A stretch of DNA of 57,486 nt from positions 1 to 57,486 of the forward strand of contig NZ_JAGFVM010000027.1 of the NCBI RefSeq assembly GCF_017599325.1. The letters are read 5' to 3'. A model generated the notes under the pieces. It was not told the DNA's origin and did not search any database. It saw only the letters and a list, made by a program, of their open reading frames with translations. A program made the translations under genes and the position numbers. This DNA is from Marinilactibacillus kalidii. GTDB taxonomy: Bacteria > Bacillota > Bacilli > Lactobacillales > Carnobacteriaceae_A. This document shows positions 1 through 8,028 of the stretch, piece after piece (the first letter of the stretch is position 1; the number at the start of each line of letters is the position of its first letter).

Positions 1-31
1 CAGGCTGGGACAAAAGTCCCAGTAAAATAAT

Positions 32-72
32 AAGAACCACTGAAAATCTAATTTAGATTTTCAGCGGTTCTT
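32..72. terminator. Left-end hairpin of the IS
   Basis: A near-perfect 20-bp inverted repeat with almost no loop (AAGAACCACTGAAAATCTAA and its complement, one mismatch). It lies inside the left inverted repeat and can act as a terminator against transcription reading in from outside. Confidence 0.6.
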
Positions 73-90
73 ATTTGTTTATGTAAGCAA

Positions 91-150
91 AAGGAGCACG
101 GCTTTGATATAATAAAGTCACCACAACAAATCATAGAAAGGGTGCTCCTT
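91..150 (+). promoter_or_regulatory. Start-codon-masking inverted repeat of the transposase
   Basis: AAGGAGCAC at 91-99 is the exact complement of GTGCTCCTT at 142-150, which directly precedes the transposase ATG at 151 and abuts its ribosome binding site (136-142). A TATAAT at 108-113 lies between the arms. A transcript from this promoter would lack the left arm; a read-through transcript would contain both and could hide the start. The arms are seen; the function is inferred by analogy with IS10/IS50. Confidence 0.5.
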
Positions 151-1689
151 ATGTATACTCAATATACCATGAACCAAACAACCTTGCCATTAGAAATGAA
201 CTGTTACTTACCAGAAAATCATATCGTCTACTCTATTCATCAAGTTGTGGAAGATTTAGATGACTCGCAGTATCGTTTAATTGAAAACGACTTTGGTCGT
301 CCGGCTTATCATCCGAAAGTTCTACTCAAAGCGTTATTATTTGCCTATTCAGAGGGGATTTTTTCTGGTCGAAAAATAGAAAAAATGATGCAAGAAAATC
401 TAGCAATGCAGTGGTTGACTGGACAAACTATGGTCTCTTACCGTACACTCAATCGTTTCAGAGTATCAAAAGTGACTAAAGATATCTTACAAGATCTCTA
501 TTGCACGTTTTCTCTTCGTTTAAAAGAAGAACAACTGATTGAAGGAAAAGCATTATTTATAGATGGTACAAAGTTTGAAGCAGACGCCAATAAATATACC
601 TTTGTGTGGAAAAAAGCTACTGAACGGTTTTATCGTCTATTGAAAGAAAAAGAAGTGCACTATTATAAAGAAGAAATCACACCATTAATCGACCAAGCGG
701 TCATAAAAGATCAAGAGCAGGAATTTTCTAAAGAAGAGATTCAGTCATTACATGAACTGCTTCAAGAAGAACTCGAAAAAGTCGAGACAGAAATCATTGA
801 CTCAAAAGAACAAGAAGTACTCAGTCAATTGAAGAAAAAGCGTCGCTCTTTGAAAAAACATAGAAATAGATTAAAAAAAGATTTTATACCTAGAGAACAG
901 AAATATGAAGAGCACTACGATACATTTAATGGTCGAAACAGCTTTTCTAAAACAGATAAAGATGCCACTTTCATGCGTATGAAAGACGATCATATGATGA
1001 ATGGTCAATTGAAGCCAGGCTATAATATCCAAATCGCAACTGAAAATCAGTTTGTTTTGCATACCCAAGTCTACTCTAACCCAACGGATACCAGAACACT
1101 CATCCCATTTGTACAGTCTCTTCCAGAGTCCATTCAACCAACGACTTACATTGTCGCAGATGCAGGATATGGTAGCCAAGAAAACTTAGAATATTTAGAG
1201 CAGTCCCGGTGGACTGGCTTGGTTAAATACGGCATGTACGAAAAGGAACTGAAAAAGAAATATGTACTTTCGGATAAAAATAGAGATAATTGGATGTACG
1301 ATGAAGATCAAAACACTTATACACATCCTGATGGGACCATTTATGCGTACAGTCATGTTAGTAGACAAAAAACTGATTCTGGATTCGTAAGATTATCTCA
1401 TATTTATAAATCGACGGATTCAAATTACAAAAATGGAAGAAAATCATTTTCCATTAACTATGAGTACGAGGAGCAAAAACTCAATATTAGAGAAAAGCTT
1501 TCGTCAGAAGAAGGTACTCAATTTTATAGTAAACGTAAAATTGATGTAGAACCAACTTTCGGACAGGTGAAGGCCAATTTGAGGTTCACTCGATTTTCAG
1601 TTCGTGGAAAAGCCAATGTAGAGAATGAAACAAATCTGATCTTCATGGCCAATAATCTACGAAAATATAACAAAAGAAAGAAAAAATAA
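151..1689 (+). CDS. IS1182-family transposase
   Basis: DDE transposase of about 512 residues. The N-terminal part (DFGRPAYHPKVLLKALLFAY, then MMQENLAMQWLTG and YRTLNRFR) is the DUF772-type domain that opens IS1182/IS5-like transposases. FIDGTKFEADANKYTF carries the first catalytic Asp, YIVADAGYGSQEN the second, and the C-terminal RKIDVEPTFGQVKANL region the Glu. A lysine/glutamate-rich coiled stretch of about 90 residues is inserted after the first Asp, as is usual here. The frame also opens at GTG 142, but ATG 151 is preceded by GAAAGGG at a normal distance. Full length and undisrupted, so possibly active. Confidence 0.93.
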   Translation: MYTQYTMNQTTLPLEMNCYLPENHIVYSIHQVVEDLDDSQYRLIENDFGRPAYHPKVLLKALLFAYSEGIFSGRKIEKMMQENLAMQWLTGQTMVSYRTLNRFRVSKVTKDILQDLYCTFSLRLKEEQLIEGKALFIDGTKFEADANKYTFVWKKATERFYRLLKEKEVHYYKEEITPLIDQAVIKDQEQEFSKEEIQSLHELLQEELEKVETEIIDSKEQEVLSQLKKKRRSLKKHRNRLKKDFIPREQKYEEHYDTFNGRNSFSKTDKDATFMRMKDDHMMNGQLKPGYNIQIATENQFVLHTQVYSNPTDTRTLIPFVQSLPESIQPTTYIVADAGYGSQENLEYLEQSRWTGLVKYGMYEKELKKKYVLSDKNRDNWMYDEDQNTYTHPDGTIYAYSHVSRQKTDSGFVRLSHIYKSTDSNYKNGRKSFSINYEYEEQKLNIREKLSSEEGTQFYSKRKIDVEPTFGQVKANLRFTRFSVRGKANVENETNLIFMANNLRKYNKRKKK

Positions 1690-1707
1690 AGATTATAAAC
1701 AAGAAGA

Positions 1708-1748
1708 AACCCTGAAAGAATTGTTAAAATACAATTCTTTCAGGGTTC
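1708..1748. terminator. Right-end hairpin/terminator of the IS
   Basis: A perfect 17-bp stem (AACCCTGAAAGAATTGT, 1708-1724, with its complement 1731-1747) and a 6-nt loop, 18 nt after the transposase stop and inside the right inverted repeat. Confidence 0.8.
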
Positions 1749-1870
1749 TTTGATATTTGAAGACTGTAAGAGACTTTTGTCTCGGCCTCTTTTTTTAGAT
1801 GATTTCAAAATAAGAACGCACTTTATGCTAGAATAATGAAATAGCGCTTAAAAGTAAGGAGACTGAGAAA

Positions 1871-2290
1871 TTGGAAAACTGGCAGCATCGAGTACAATAT
1901 TATGAAACAGATCAAATGGGCATCGTTCATCATTCAAACTCAATCAGATGGTTTGAAGAAGCAAGAACGTGGATGCTAGATGAAATGAATTTTCGCTATA
2001 AAGATATGGAAGACAGCGGCATATTGATTCCCGTTTTAGAAGCTTCTGCTAAATATATCAATATGGTCAAGTTTGGAGAAACAGTCGAAATCACTACACG
2101 CGTCACACAATTTACGGGCGTCAAATTAACGATTGATTATGAAATACGCGATACAGTTACAGACGAGTTGAAAACTACCGGACAGACGAAACATGCTTTT
2201 TTAGATAAAGAAACCTATCGACCAATTTCATTGAAAAGACAGCATAAAGAACTATACGCAGTATTCATGAAAATGTTCGAGCAATCATAA
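1871..2290 (+). CDS. Acyl-CoA thioesterase, 4HBT/YbgC hotdog family
   Basis: Single hotdog-fold protein of 139 residues, the normal size for YbgC/FadM-type thioesterases that hydrolyse acyl-CoA thioesters in the cytosol. The family active-site pattern DxxGxVxxxxxxxWFEEAR is seen at residues 14-29, with Asp14 as the expected catalytic residue. The start is TTG at 1871, supported by AAGGAG about nine bases upstream. It lies just downstream of the IS and 16 bases before a P-loop kinase on the same strand, so the two may be co-transcribed. The substrate cannot be told from sequence. Confidence 0.85.
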   Translation: MENWQHRVQYYETDQMGIVHHSNSIRWFEEARTWMLDEMNFRYKDMEDSGILIPVLEASAKYINMVKFGETVEITTRVTQFTGVKLTIDYEIRDTVTDELKTTGQTKHAFLDKETYRPISLKRQHKELYAVFMKMFEQS

Positions 2291-2306
2291 TTAATAGGAG
2301 GGACAT

Positions 2307-2918
2307 ATGGATCTGGTCTTACTTGTTGGTCCGCAAGCAGTTGGTAAAATGACAGTTGGTAGAGCATTAGAAGAACAAATAGAAGCAAAGCTTTTATATA
2401 ACCATGAAACGATCGATATCTTCGCAAGATTCTTGGGTTATACTAAGGAGACCTTTGGATTGTCCGACTGGATGAGAAAATCATTGTTTAAAGCTTTCGT
2501 TGAGCATCCCGAAACGAATCAAACACAAGGCATTATTTTCACGGTTGTTGTAGGATTTGATATGGCTGGAGAATATCAGTTTTTGCAAGAAATCACCGAA
2601 TTATTCACTCAGAAAAATGGACAAGTTTACTTTGTAGAATTAGAAGCGGATCTAGACGAAAGATTAAAAAGAAACAAATCAGAATTTAGGCTTCAAGCAA
2701 AGCCTTCCAAGCGAGATCTTGTTTTTTCAGAAAATGAGCTACTAGCAATGATGGAAAAGCATCGCTTGAACTCAAATGAACATGAAGTGGAACAAAAACT
2801 GGCAGGCATTCATTATTTAAGAATCAACAATACGCATTCGTCACCAGAAGATACGGCTACTCAGATAAGCCAATGGATCGAGCGTGAGAAAAGCAACAAA
2901 ATAAGCCTACCAGATTAA
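2307..2918 (+). CDS. P-loop kinase-like protein (shikimate kinase/AAA-like)
   Basis: A protein of 203 residues with an N-terminal nucleotide-binding loop GPQAVGKMT (8-16). The usual Ser/Thr after the P-loop Lys is Met, followed by Thr16; this GKMT variant is common in a group annotated as AAA ATPase or small-molecule kinase in Lactobacillales. There is no helicase or AAA+ sensor region, so a nucleoside/shikimate-kinase fold is likelier than a true AAA+ protein. The ATG has GGAGG upstream. The last codons overlap the left arm of a terminator shared with the convergent dha genes. Substrate unknown. Confidence 0.7.
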   Translation: MDLVLLVGPQAVGKMTVGRALEEQIEAKLLYNHETIDIFARFLGYTKETFGLSDWMRKSLFKAFVEHPETNQTQGIIFTVVVGFDMAGEYQFLQEITELFTQKNGQVYFVELEADLDERLKRNKSEFRLQAKPSKRDLVFSENELLAMMEKHRLNSNEHEVEQKLAGIHYLRINNTHSSPEDTATQISQWIEREKSNKISLPD

Positions 2919-2937
2919 ACCGGCAGGCTTATTTTAC
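2898..2937. terminator. Bidirectional terminator
   Basis: AAAATAAGCCTACC (2898-2911) pairs with GGCAGGCTTATTTT (2922-2935), one mismatch. A/T tracts on both sides serve the kinase gene (plus) and dhaM (minus). Confidence 0.85.
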
Positions 2938-3315
2938 TTACTCTTTAATTTTTAATTCATCTAATTGTGAAACGATCGCATCTTCGCCGACTTCTGCTTG
3001 AATCAGTGAAGCAGCGGTATAAGCACTCTCGACGAAGGCAGTATCGAATAAACGAACTGCCTTGTCAGTGGCTTCCATAGCGATTTCAAGATTCATTTTG
3101 GCACTCCCTAGATCATAGAAAGCCCAAACTTTATCTTCTTCAAAAGCATCCATTGCTTCTTGAATACGGGCGTAGTCAGTTCCGACTTCACCGTCTTCTG
3201 TTCCGCCAATCGCTTTGATCGTCACATCTTGTGCAACTTGATCAAGCAATGTACTGACACCATTTGCAATAGCATTAACGTGGGAAACAACGAGCATACC
3301 AATTTCTTTAGCCAT
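2938..3315 (-). CDS. dhaM: PTS-dependent dihydroxyacetone kinase, phosphotransfer subunit DhaM
   Basis: DhaM of 125 residues with an EIIA-mannose-like fold. It passes phosphate from HPr to the ADP held on DhaL, so dihydroxyacetone phosphorylation draws on PEP rather than ATP. The phospho-accepting His is His12 in MLVVSHVNAIANGV, and the GGTEDGEVGTD region is conserved in the family. It is a single-domain DhaM, without the HPr and EI extensions of the E. coli protein. It is the last gene of dhaKLM and overlaps the end of dhaL by eight bases. Confidence 0.93.
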   Translation of the reverse strand: MAKEIGMLVVSHVNAIANGVSTLLDQVAQDVTIKAIGGTEDGEVGTDYARIQEAMDAFEEDKVWAFYDLGSAKMNLEIAMEATDKAVRLFDTAFVESAYTAASLIQAEVGEDAIVSQLDELKIKE

Positions 3316-3895
3316 TTAAAACACCTGCTTTCAATAGACTTTCGAACAGATAAGCACTTGATTGTGCACCTGGATCAATATGACCGACAGAACGATCGCC
3401 TAGATAAGAAGCACGTCCTTTTGTCGCTTTCATTTCTTTTGTGTTCTCAACGCTATCTTGAATCAGGTCTGAAGTTAATTTATCCTCTTTTAATGCAGAA
3501 GCGACTGGAGACCAAACATCAATCATTGTTTTCTCACCGGTTTCTGCTTTACCACGTTTTTGGACGCCTTCTAATCCCGCTTCAATCAACGAAGCGATAT
3601 CGTCTGATTCTTTCGCTTGTTTCGCCATCGAGATAAAGGCTGAACCGTATAGAGGTCCAGAAGCACCACCGACTTTGCTCACGAGAGTCATACCAACATC
3701 TTTAAAGAAGTCAGAGAGATTATCATAGTCCGCTTCAGATACTTTTTCTTTTACTGCAGCAGCACCACGTGTCATATTACTCCCATGATCACCATCTCCA
3801 ATATCTGAATCTAATTGATTCAGCGTTTCTTTGTTTTCTGTTACAGCTTCACCAAATAATTCAATCCATTTTTTTAGTGCATCTATTTCAACCAT
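3308..3895 (-). CDS. dhaL: Dihydroxyacetone kinase ADP-binding subunit DhaL
   Basis: DhaL of 195 residues, the all-helical nucleotide-binding subunit. It holds ADP permanently and transfers its terminal phosphate to dihydroxyacetone bound on DhaK. The magnesium-binding acidic cluster is visible at residues 29-38 (DSDIGDGDHG) and the nucleotide-site segment GGASGPLYGSAF follows around residue 80. AAAGGAAG precedes the ATG. It lies 29 bases after dhaK and overlaps dhaM, so the three subunits are translationally coupled. Confidence 0.94.
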   Translation of the reverse strand: MVEIDALKKWIELFGEAVTENKETLNQLDSDIGDGDHGSNMTRGAAAVKEKVSEADYDNLSDFFKDVGMTLVSKVGGASGPLYGSAFISMAKQAKESDDIASLIEAGLEGVQKRGKAETGEKTMIDVWSPVASALKEDKLTSDLIQDSVENTKEMKATKGRASYLGDRSVGHIDPGAQSSAYLFESLLKAGVLNG

Positions 3896-3924
3896 TCAAC
3901 TCTTCCTTTCACTATTTATTCGTT

Positions 3925-4923
3925 TTACCAGCCAATAACTTTTGCGGGCGCGTTAAGGTATTCTAACCATTTTGCATCTTCAATTTTAAGCAAGGTTAAG
4001 GAAATACCAGCCATATCGATCGCTGTCATGTAGTCACCGACTTTTCTGAAAGCAAGATCTAAGCCTTCATCGTCTGCTAGTAGGTGTTTAACATCATTCA
4101 TAAAGACAAATTGTTCCATCAATGGCGTCGCACCCATACCGTTTACTAGTACAGCGTATTGATCGCCTGATGACCAATCACATGTTTTTTTCAATTGTGT
4201 AACGAGCTCTTTTGCCAAATCTTTTGACGGTTGTAATTTTTCGCGACGGTAACCGGGTTCTCCGTGAATACCAATACCGAATTCGATTTCATCTTCTTCA
4301 AGCTTAAATCCCGGTTTACCAACTTCTGGGTTTGTTGCAGGATTCAAAGCGAGACCGATCGAAGCAATATTTGGGACAACTTTATCTGCTAAAGCTTTGA
4401 TTTCTTTAAGAGATAGCCCTTCTTCAGCAGCGGCACCGAGAATTTTATGCACTAAAACGGTTCCGGCAACACCACGTTTACCAGCTGTAAAGGTACTATC
4501 TTCAACAGCAATATCGTCATCTACAACAATCGATTCTACTTCGATATCTTCGAGTTCAGCTAAATCTTTTGCCATGTCAAAATTCAATACATCTCCTGTA
4601 TAATTTTTAATGACTAATAAGACACCTTCGCCTTCATCTGCAGCCTTGATACCTTCTAACACCTGATCGGGCGTTGGTGAAGTAAAGACTTGTCCAGCAA
4701 CGGCAGAAGATAGCATACCTTGTCCAACAAAACCAGCATGTGCAGGTTCGTGCCCACTACCACCACCACTAACTAAACCGACTTTACCATTTTTTTCATG
4801 TTTACGGTGAACGACCATTGTTTCTGGAATCCGTTCTACAATTGAATCATACGCATAAACAAGACCATTTAGCATTTCATCTACTATTTGGTCTGGGTTG
4901 TTGATGATTTTTTTCATTGTCAT
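3925..4923 (-). CDS. dhaK: Dihydroxyacetone kinase substrate-binding subunit DhaK
   Basis: DhaK binds dihydroxyacetone covalently as a hemiaminal on a His, here the His near residue 220 in GIGIHGEPG; GGGSGHEPAH (53-62) is the substrate pocket. The open frame extends upstream to 4956. I chose ATG 4923 (MTMKKIINNPDQ), since AAGGAGG lies eight bases before it and this gives the family's usual N-terminus; the next ATG, two codons on, is also possible. It is first in dhaKLM. No dhaS/dhaR regulator or glycerol dehydrogenase lies next to it, so the source of dihydroxyacetone is not shown here. Confidence 0.94.
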   Translation of the reverse strand: MTMKKIINNPDQIVDEMLNGLVYAYDSIVERIPETMVVHRKHEKNGKVGLVSGGGSGHEPAHAGFVGQGMLSSAVAGQVFTSPTPDQVLEGIKAADEGEGVLLVIKNYTGDVLNFDMAKDLAELEDIEVESIVVDDDIAVEDSTFTAGKRGVAGTVLVHKILGAAAEEGLSLKEIKALADKVVPNIASIGLALNPATNPEVGKPGFKLEEDEIEFGIGIHGEPGYRREKLQPSKDLAKELVTQLKKTCDWSSGDQYAVLVNGMGATPLMEQFVFMNDVKHLLADDEGLDLAFRKVGDYMTAIDMAGISLTLLKIEDAKWLEYLNAPAKVIGW

Positions 4924-5026
4924 TATTACTTCCTCCTTATTCATGATCAGTTTCATTGTAATTCATTTATATCTATAGTTCTAATGATAAGGTATGATAA
5001 AAAGGAATTTGATATACTACTAATGA

Positions 5027-5039
5027 GAACGAATCGTTC
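5027..5039. promoter_or_regulatory. Palindrome between divergent dhaK and oxidoreductase genes
   Basis: GAACGAATCGTTC is a 13-bp palindrome 32 bases before the GTG start of the oxidoreductase and about 100 bases before dhaK. A TATACT at 5013-5018 precedes it, so a repressor bound here would sit at the transcription start of the plus-strand gene. The regulator is unknown. Confidence 0.35.
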
Positions 5040-5070
5040 ATTCGTAATTAATTGAAGAAGGAGTTTTACA

Positions 5071-5769
5071 GTGAAAACATTAGTCATTATCTCTCATCCC
5101 ACATTAGACGAATCGAGTAGTCAACAGTTCCTCGTCCAGTCATTTCCAGAATCCGAAAATGTAACGTTACATCATTTAGAAAAAAACTATCCCGACGAAG
5201 AAATCGATGTACAAAAAGAACAAGCCTTACTCAAAAACCATGACCGTATTCTTTTCCAGTTTCCCTTTTATTGGTATTCTTCACCGCCACTATTAAAAAA
5301 ATGGCAAGATGAGGTGCTAGAAGAACATTTCGCGTTTGGCCATAGAGGAAATCAGCTTAACGGCAAAGCATTTGGCTTGATATTAGTGATTGGTGTTGCT
5401 GAAAAAGAATATCAAACAGGTGGTTTGGAAGGTTTCAGTATCAGCGAATTAACAAAACCTTACCAAGCAGTTGCTCGCAAAACGGGTATGCACTATTTGA
5501 AACCACTAGAGATCTATCAATTTCCTTACATGACTGAAGAAGAAAAAATGAAATTATTGATCAGCTACCAACAATGGTTGACCATTGATCGACCAGATTC
5601 ATTGAAATACCGAGAAGAATGGATGATCGATCAACTGGAAACACTCGACCATACCTTACTCGATTCTTCAGAAAGTTCATTTATAATCGATAAAGCAATC
5701 GAGTTATTAGAAGATAATCGAATAGAATTAGATGAATTGAACATGCATATTGATCATCTACACGAGTAA
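5071..5769 (+). CDS. NAD(P)H-dependent flavin oxidoreductase, KefF/MdaB type, with C-terminal extension
   Basis: Flavodoxin-fold quinone/NAD(P)H oxidoreductase of 232 residues. It begins MKTLVIISHPTLDESSSQ, the FMN phosphate-binding start of the family. FQFPFYWYSSPPLLKKWQDEV (about 70-90) is the conserved segment that lines the flavin and quinone site, and the LIL-VIGVAEKEYQTGG part follows. The catalytic fold ends near residue 175. The last 55 residues are an acidic helical tail of a type I do not recognise from short KefF proteins. GTG start with GAAGGAG. A 60-residue gene follows 23 bases later. Confidence 0.85.
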   Translation: MKTLVIISHPTLDESSSQQFLVQSFPESENVTLHHLEKNYPDEEIDVQKEQALLKNHDRILFQFPFYWYSSPPLLKKWQDEVLEEHFAFGHRGNQLNGKAFGLILVIGVAEKEYQTGGLEGFSISELTKPYQAVARKTGMHYLKPLEIYQFPYMTEEEKMKLLISYQQWLTIDRPDSLKYREEWMIDQLETLDHTLLDSSESSFIIDKAIELLEDNRIELDELNMHIDHLHE

Positions 5770-5792
5770 ACCGATAGAAAGGAAAAGATAAG

Positions 5793-5975
5793 ATGGATGA
5801 GCAAGAATGGCTAGTCAGTAAGCTAAAAGAACTAATAGAAAATAGCAAAGACTATAAGCAAAAAGCATTATTGAACGCTGTGATCGACATGATCAAAGAA
5901 CAAGAGAAGCGAAAAGAACAAATGCAAGGACAATTAGATGGGACATTATGGAGTCCAGGAAACTGGAATCAATAA
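5793..5975 (+). CDS. Small charged helical protein, unknown function
   Basis: Sixty residues, mostly Lys/Glu-rich predicted helix, with no signal peptide or membrane segment. GAAAGGAAAAG precedes the ATG at a normal distance, and it follows the oxidoreductase by 23 bases, so co-expression is likely. Its last codons (NWNQ) run into a sequence resembling the left end of a MITE-like repeat (from about 5962), so the C-terminus may have been altered by insertion. I recognise no family. Confidence 0.6.
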   Translation: MDEQEWLVSKLKELIENSKDYKQKALLNAVIDMIKEQEKRKEQMQGQLDGTLWSPGNWNQ

Positions 5976-6057
5976 GTCTATTAATAGTTAGTAAAAAGAC
6001 GATCAAGCTTATTTCAAGGTTTAAATAAGCTTGGAAATCAGTCTTAAGTCTGTCGGC
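5962..6057. repeat. Degenerate MITE-like repeat with hairpin
   Basis: Collinear resemblance to the element at 12303-12430: ACTGGAA..TAAGTCT at the left, AAAAAGACG..TCAA, then the identical 15-mer TCAAGGTTTAAATAA, then CTTGGAA. CAAGCTTATTT (6004-6014) and AAATAAGCTTG (6022-6032) form a perfect stem that may terminate the upstream operon. The right end is too decayed to place with certainty. Confidence 0.45.
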
Positions 6058-6111
6058 TAAGGCGCTAGCTTTTGATAAGATAGAACCATACACAACAGAA
6101 AGGAAAAGCAG

Positions 6112-7875
6112 ATGAAAAAATTAGTCGGTTATCTTTTGTACTTAATGGGTTTTGGTATCGTTGTTGGAGGACAGACGGTACAAGCAGCAGAAAATCGTAT
6201 GCCATTGATGGAAGTGGAAGTTCAGCTCCAAGAAGATGGATCAGGTGTGATTACAGAACATCGAACGATGGATATGGAAGATGGAACAGAACTCTATATT
6301 GAAATGAATAATCTTGATGGATCCGAAGTGAAAGATTTTTATGTAGATGGATACACATTTGATCCGAACTGGGATACGGATGACAGTCGTGAAGCGAAAG
6401 CAGGTAAGTACGGCATCATTGGAGAAGATGAAGCGCTTGAATTGGTCTGGGGAATAGGAGAATATGGAACGAATGAGTATGAATTAACCTATACGATAAC
6501 TGACTTAGTTCGTCAATTAGAAGATGGACAGGCGTTGAACTGGGATTTCAATACATATGGTGATATTGCCCCAGAAGCTATTTCTGTCACGATTGATGGA
6601 CCTTTTGAGTTCACCCAAGAGAATGCACGTATTTGGGGATTTGGTTATGACGGACTTGTCGAGTTAGATGATGGTCAACTTGTTTCAACTGCTAGTACAG
6701 GTTTGAATGCGAATGAGTCTTTTGTTATCTTGATGCAATTTCCAGAGTCACCCTTTACCGCAAGTAGGACAGTGGATCAGACACTTGAAGAACAATTAGA
6801 CCGTTCACAAGAAGGCGCAACTTATAATAATGATTCAGGCGAGGTAAATGTACCTGCTATTATTGCTATTATAGGAATTATACTGGCTATTCCAATTACG
6901 GTTGGCAGCCTATTGATTGGTATAGAATCTCGTAAGAAAAAAGCCGGAAAAATTGTAACAGGTTACGCACGTAAAAGTCGAAACAAACATCAAATTTATA
7001 CGGATATTCCCTACAAAGATGGAGATATGCTTGATATTGCCTATTTCTTGAATGAAGTACAGTATGGGAAATTTGAAGATTACTTTTTTGCTTATCTCTT
7101 AAAATGGTCAAAAGAAGAAAAAATTGCTATTCATCACAAAGAAAAATTAGGGTGGAAAAAGAAAGAAATGACCATCATTGAATTGGTTGGCTATAAAAAA
7201 AGTACAACGACTACTAGTGATGTGTTTGGTGCGACAGGGAACAATGTGAATAAAAATGAGCACTTGATCCGGAACATGTCTCCTTTGGAGGCAAAGGTTT
7301 GGAGTATACTGGAACAGGCTTCGGATTTTAGCGGAATCATCTCAGAAGAAGAGATAAAAACCTGGTCTAGACAACACGTTCGACAATTAACTAAACTTCC
7401 AAGCGAAATCAAAGAACTGTCTGAAGAAATTTTAATTGAAAAAGGTTATTTACAAAGAGACTCTATTCAATTTATGTGGGGAACATCTTCTTTCATAAAA
7501 ACGACTAGAGAAGGCGATCAATTGTTTGATCGTATTACTCAATTTGGAAATCATTTAGATGAGTTGGAGAAGGATGACTCATTAGCCTATAGACAAAATC
7601 TTCCTTGGATTGATTTTATTATTTGGGCGACAATATATGGAAAAGGGTCAGATGTCGTAGAAAAACTTGAAAAATTCTATCCAGAACAATATCAAGAATG
7701 GTCGATGCATTATCCTGTTTTTTATGGTGGGTACTATGGGATCTATGGTTTCTCTCAAAGTATGACATCAGGTATGGAAAGTGGAGGATATAATTCGAGC
7801 GCTGGCTTAGGCGGCGGAACGGCTATTGGTGGCGGTGGCGGTGCCATGGGCGGCGGCGGCGGGGGTGCGAGATAA
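6112..7875 (+). CDS. DUF2207 family membrane protein with Gly-rich tail
   Basis: Protein of 587 residues with the DUF2207 architecture. It has a signal peptide (about 1-27, ending VQAAEN) and an extracellular beta-rich domain of about 220 residues. One membrane segment lies at about 247-270 (VPAIIAIIGIILAIPITVG), followed by a cytoplasmic region of about 300 residues. The C-terminus is a glycine run (GGGTAIGGGGGAMGGGGGGAR), typical for the family and not a frameshift artefact. Function is unknown; envelope or stress roles are only conjecture. GAAAGGAAAAG lies before the ATG. It is monocistronic, with a strong terminator at 7907-7939. Confidence 0.85.
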   Translation: MKKLVGYLLYLMGFGIVVGGQTVQAAENRMPLMEVEVQLQEDGSGVITEHRTMDMEDGTELYIEMNNLDGSEVKDFYVDGYTFDPNWDTDDSREAKAGKYGIIGEDEALELVWGIGEYGTNEYELTYTITDLVRQLEDGQALNWDFNTYGDIAPEAISVTIDGPFEFTQENARIWGFGYDGLVELDDGQLVSTASTGLNANESFVILMQFPESPFTASRTVDQTLEEQLDRSQEGATYNNDSGEVNVPAIIAIIGIILAIPITVGSLLIGIESRKKKAGKIVTGYARKSRNKHQIYTDIPYKDGDMLDIAYFLNEVQYGKFEDYFFAYLLKWSKEEKIAIHHKEKLGWKKKEMTIIELVGYKKSTTTTSDVFGATGNNVNKNEHLIRNMSPLEAKVWSILEQASDFSGIISEEEIKTWSRQHVRQLTKLPSEIKELSEEILIEKGYLQRDSIQFMWGTSSFIKTTREGDQLFDRITQFGNHLDELEKDDSLAYRQNLPWIDFIIWATIYGKGSDVVEKLEKFYPEQYQEWSMHYPVFYGGYYGIYGFSQSMTSGMESGGYNSSAGLGGGTAIGGGGGAMGGGGGGAR

Positions 7876-7906
7876 TCGCAAGCCTCGAATACATTTCTAA
7901 AAACGG

Positions 7907-7939
7907 TTCGACATCGATAGTTGATGTCGAGCTTTTTTT
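7907..7939 (+). terminator. Rho-independent terminator
   Basis: CGACATC (7909-7915) pairs with GATGTCG (7923-7929), extended by GU pairs and followed by seven T. It ends the DUF2207 gene immediately before the DUF2089 promoter. Confidence 0.85.
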
Positions 7940-7942
7940 AGC

Positions 7943-7971
7943 TTTACTTTAATTTTGTTAAAGAATATAAT
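7943..7971 (+). promoter_or_regulatory. Promoter of the DUF2089 operon
   Basis: TTTACT (7943-7948), a 17-base spacer and TATAAT (7966-7971). Transcription would start around 7978. Confidence 0.7.
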
Positions 7972-8016
7972 AACTTTATTAAAGGTAAAATAAAAATAAG
8001 TTTAACTTTGTTAAAG
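7947..8016 (+). promoter_or_regulatory. Three operator-like repeats CTTT-N-TTAAAG
   Basis: Copies: 7947-7963 (CTTTAATTTTGTTAAAG), 7972-7984 (AACTTTATTAAAG) and 8004-8016 (AACTTTGTTAAAG). Each has inverted CTTT/AAAG arms; the TTAAAG ends are 21 and 32 bases apart, two and three helical turns. The first lies between -35 and -10, the second at the transcription start, the third just before the ribosome binding site. The likely ligand is the HTH protein encoded directly downstream (inference). Confidence 0.6.
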
Positions 8017-8028
8017 AGGTGGAACGTA

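Larger units (their letters stand above)
1..1789 (+). mobile_element. IS1182-family insertion sequence, apparently complete
   Basis: Imperfect terminal inverted repeats are seen at 2-20 (AGGCTGGGACAAAAGTCCC) and 1770-1788 (its complement, 16 of 19 matching). They enclose a single intact transposase gene. A hairpin lies just inside each end (32-72 and 1708-1747), which would block transcription entering or leaving the element. No target duplication can be checked because the window begins at the left tip. Family assignment comes from the transposase; the exact tips are inferred. Confidence 0.8.

Noticed and set aside
3160-3636. Plus-strand open frame of 158 codons over dhaM/dhaL
   Set aside because: It lies antisense to two clear dha genes, lacks a ribosome binding site and shows no family similarity.
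3925-4956. Longer dhaK starting at 4956
   Set aside because: The extra 11 codons contain the ribosome binding site AAGGAGG and give an N-terminus unlike the family.
7800-7875. Gly-coding G/C-rich tract as a possible frameshift or misassembly at the end of the DUF2207 gene
   Set aside because: A poly-Gly C-terminus is normal for this family, and the frame ends cleanly before a terminator.
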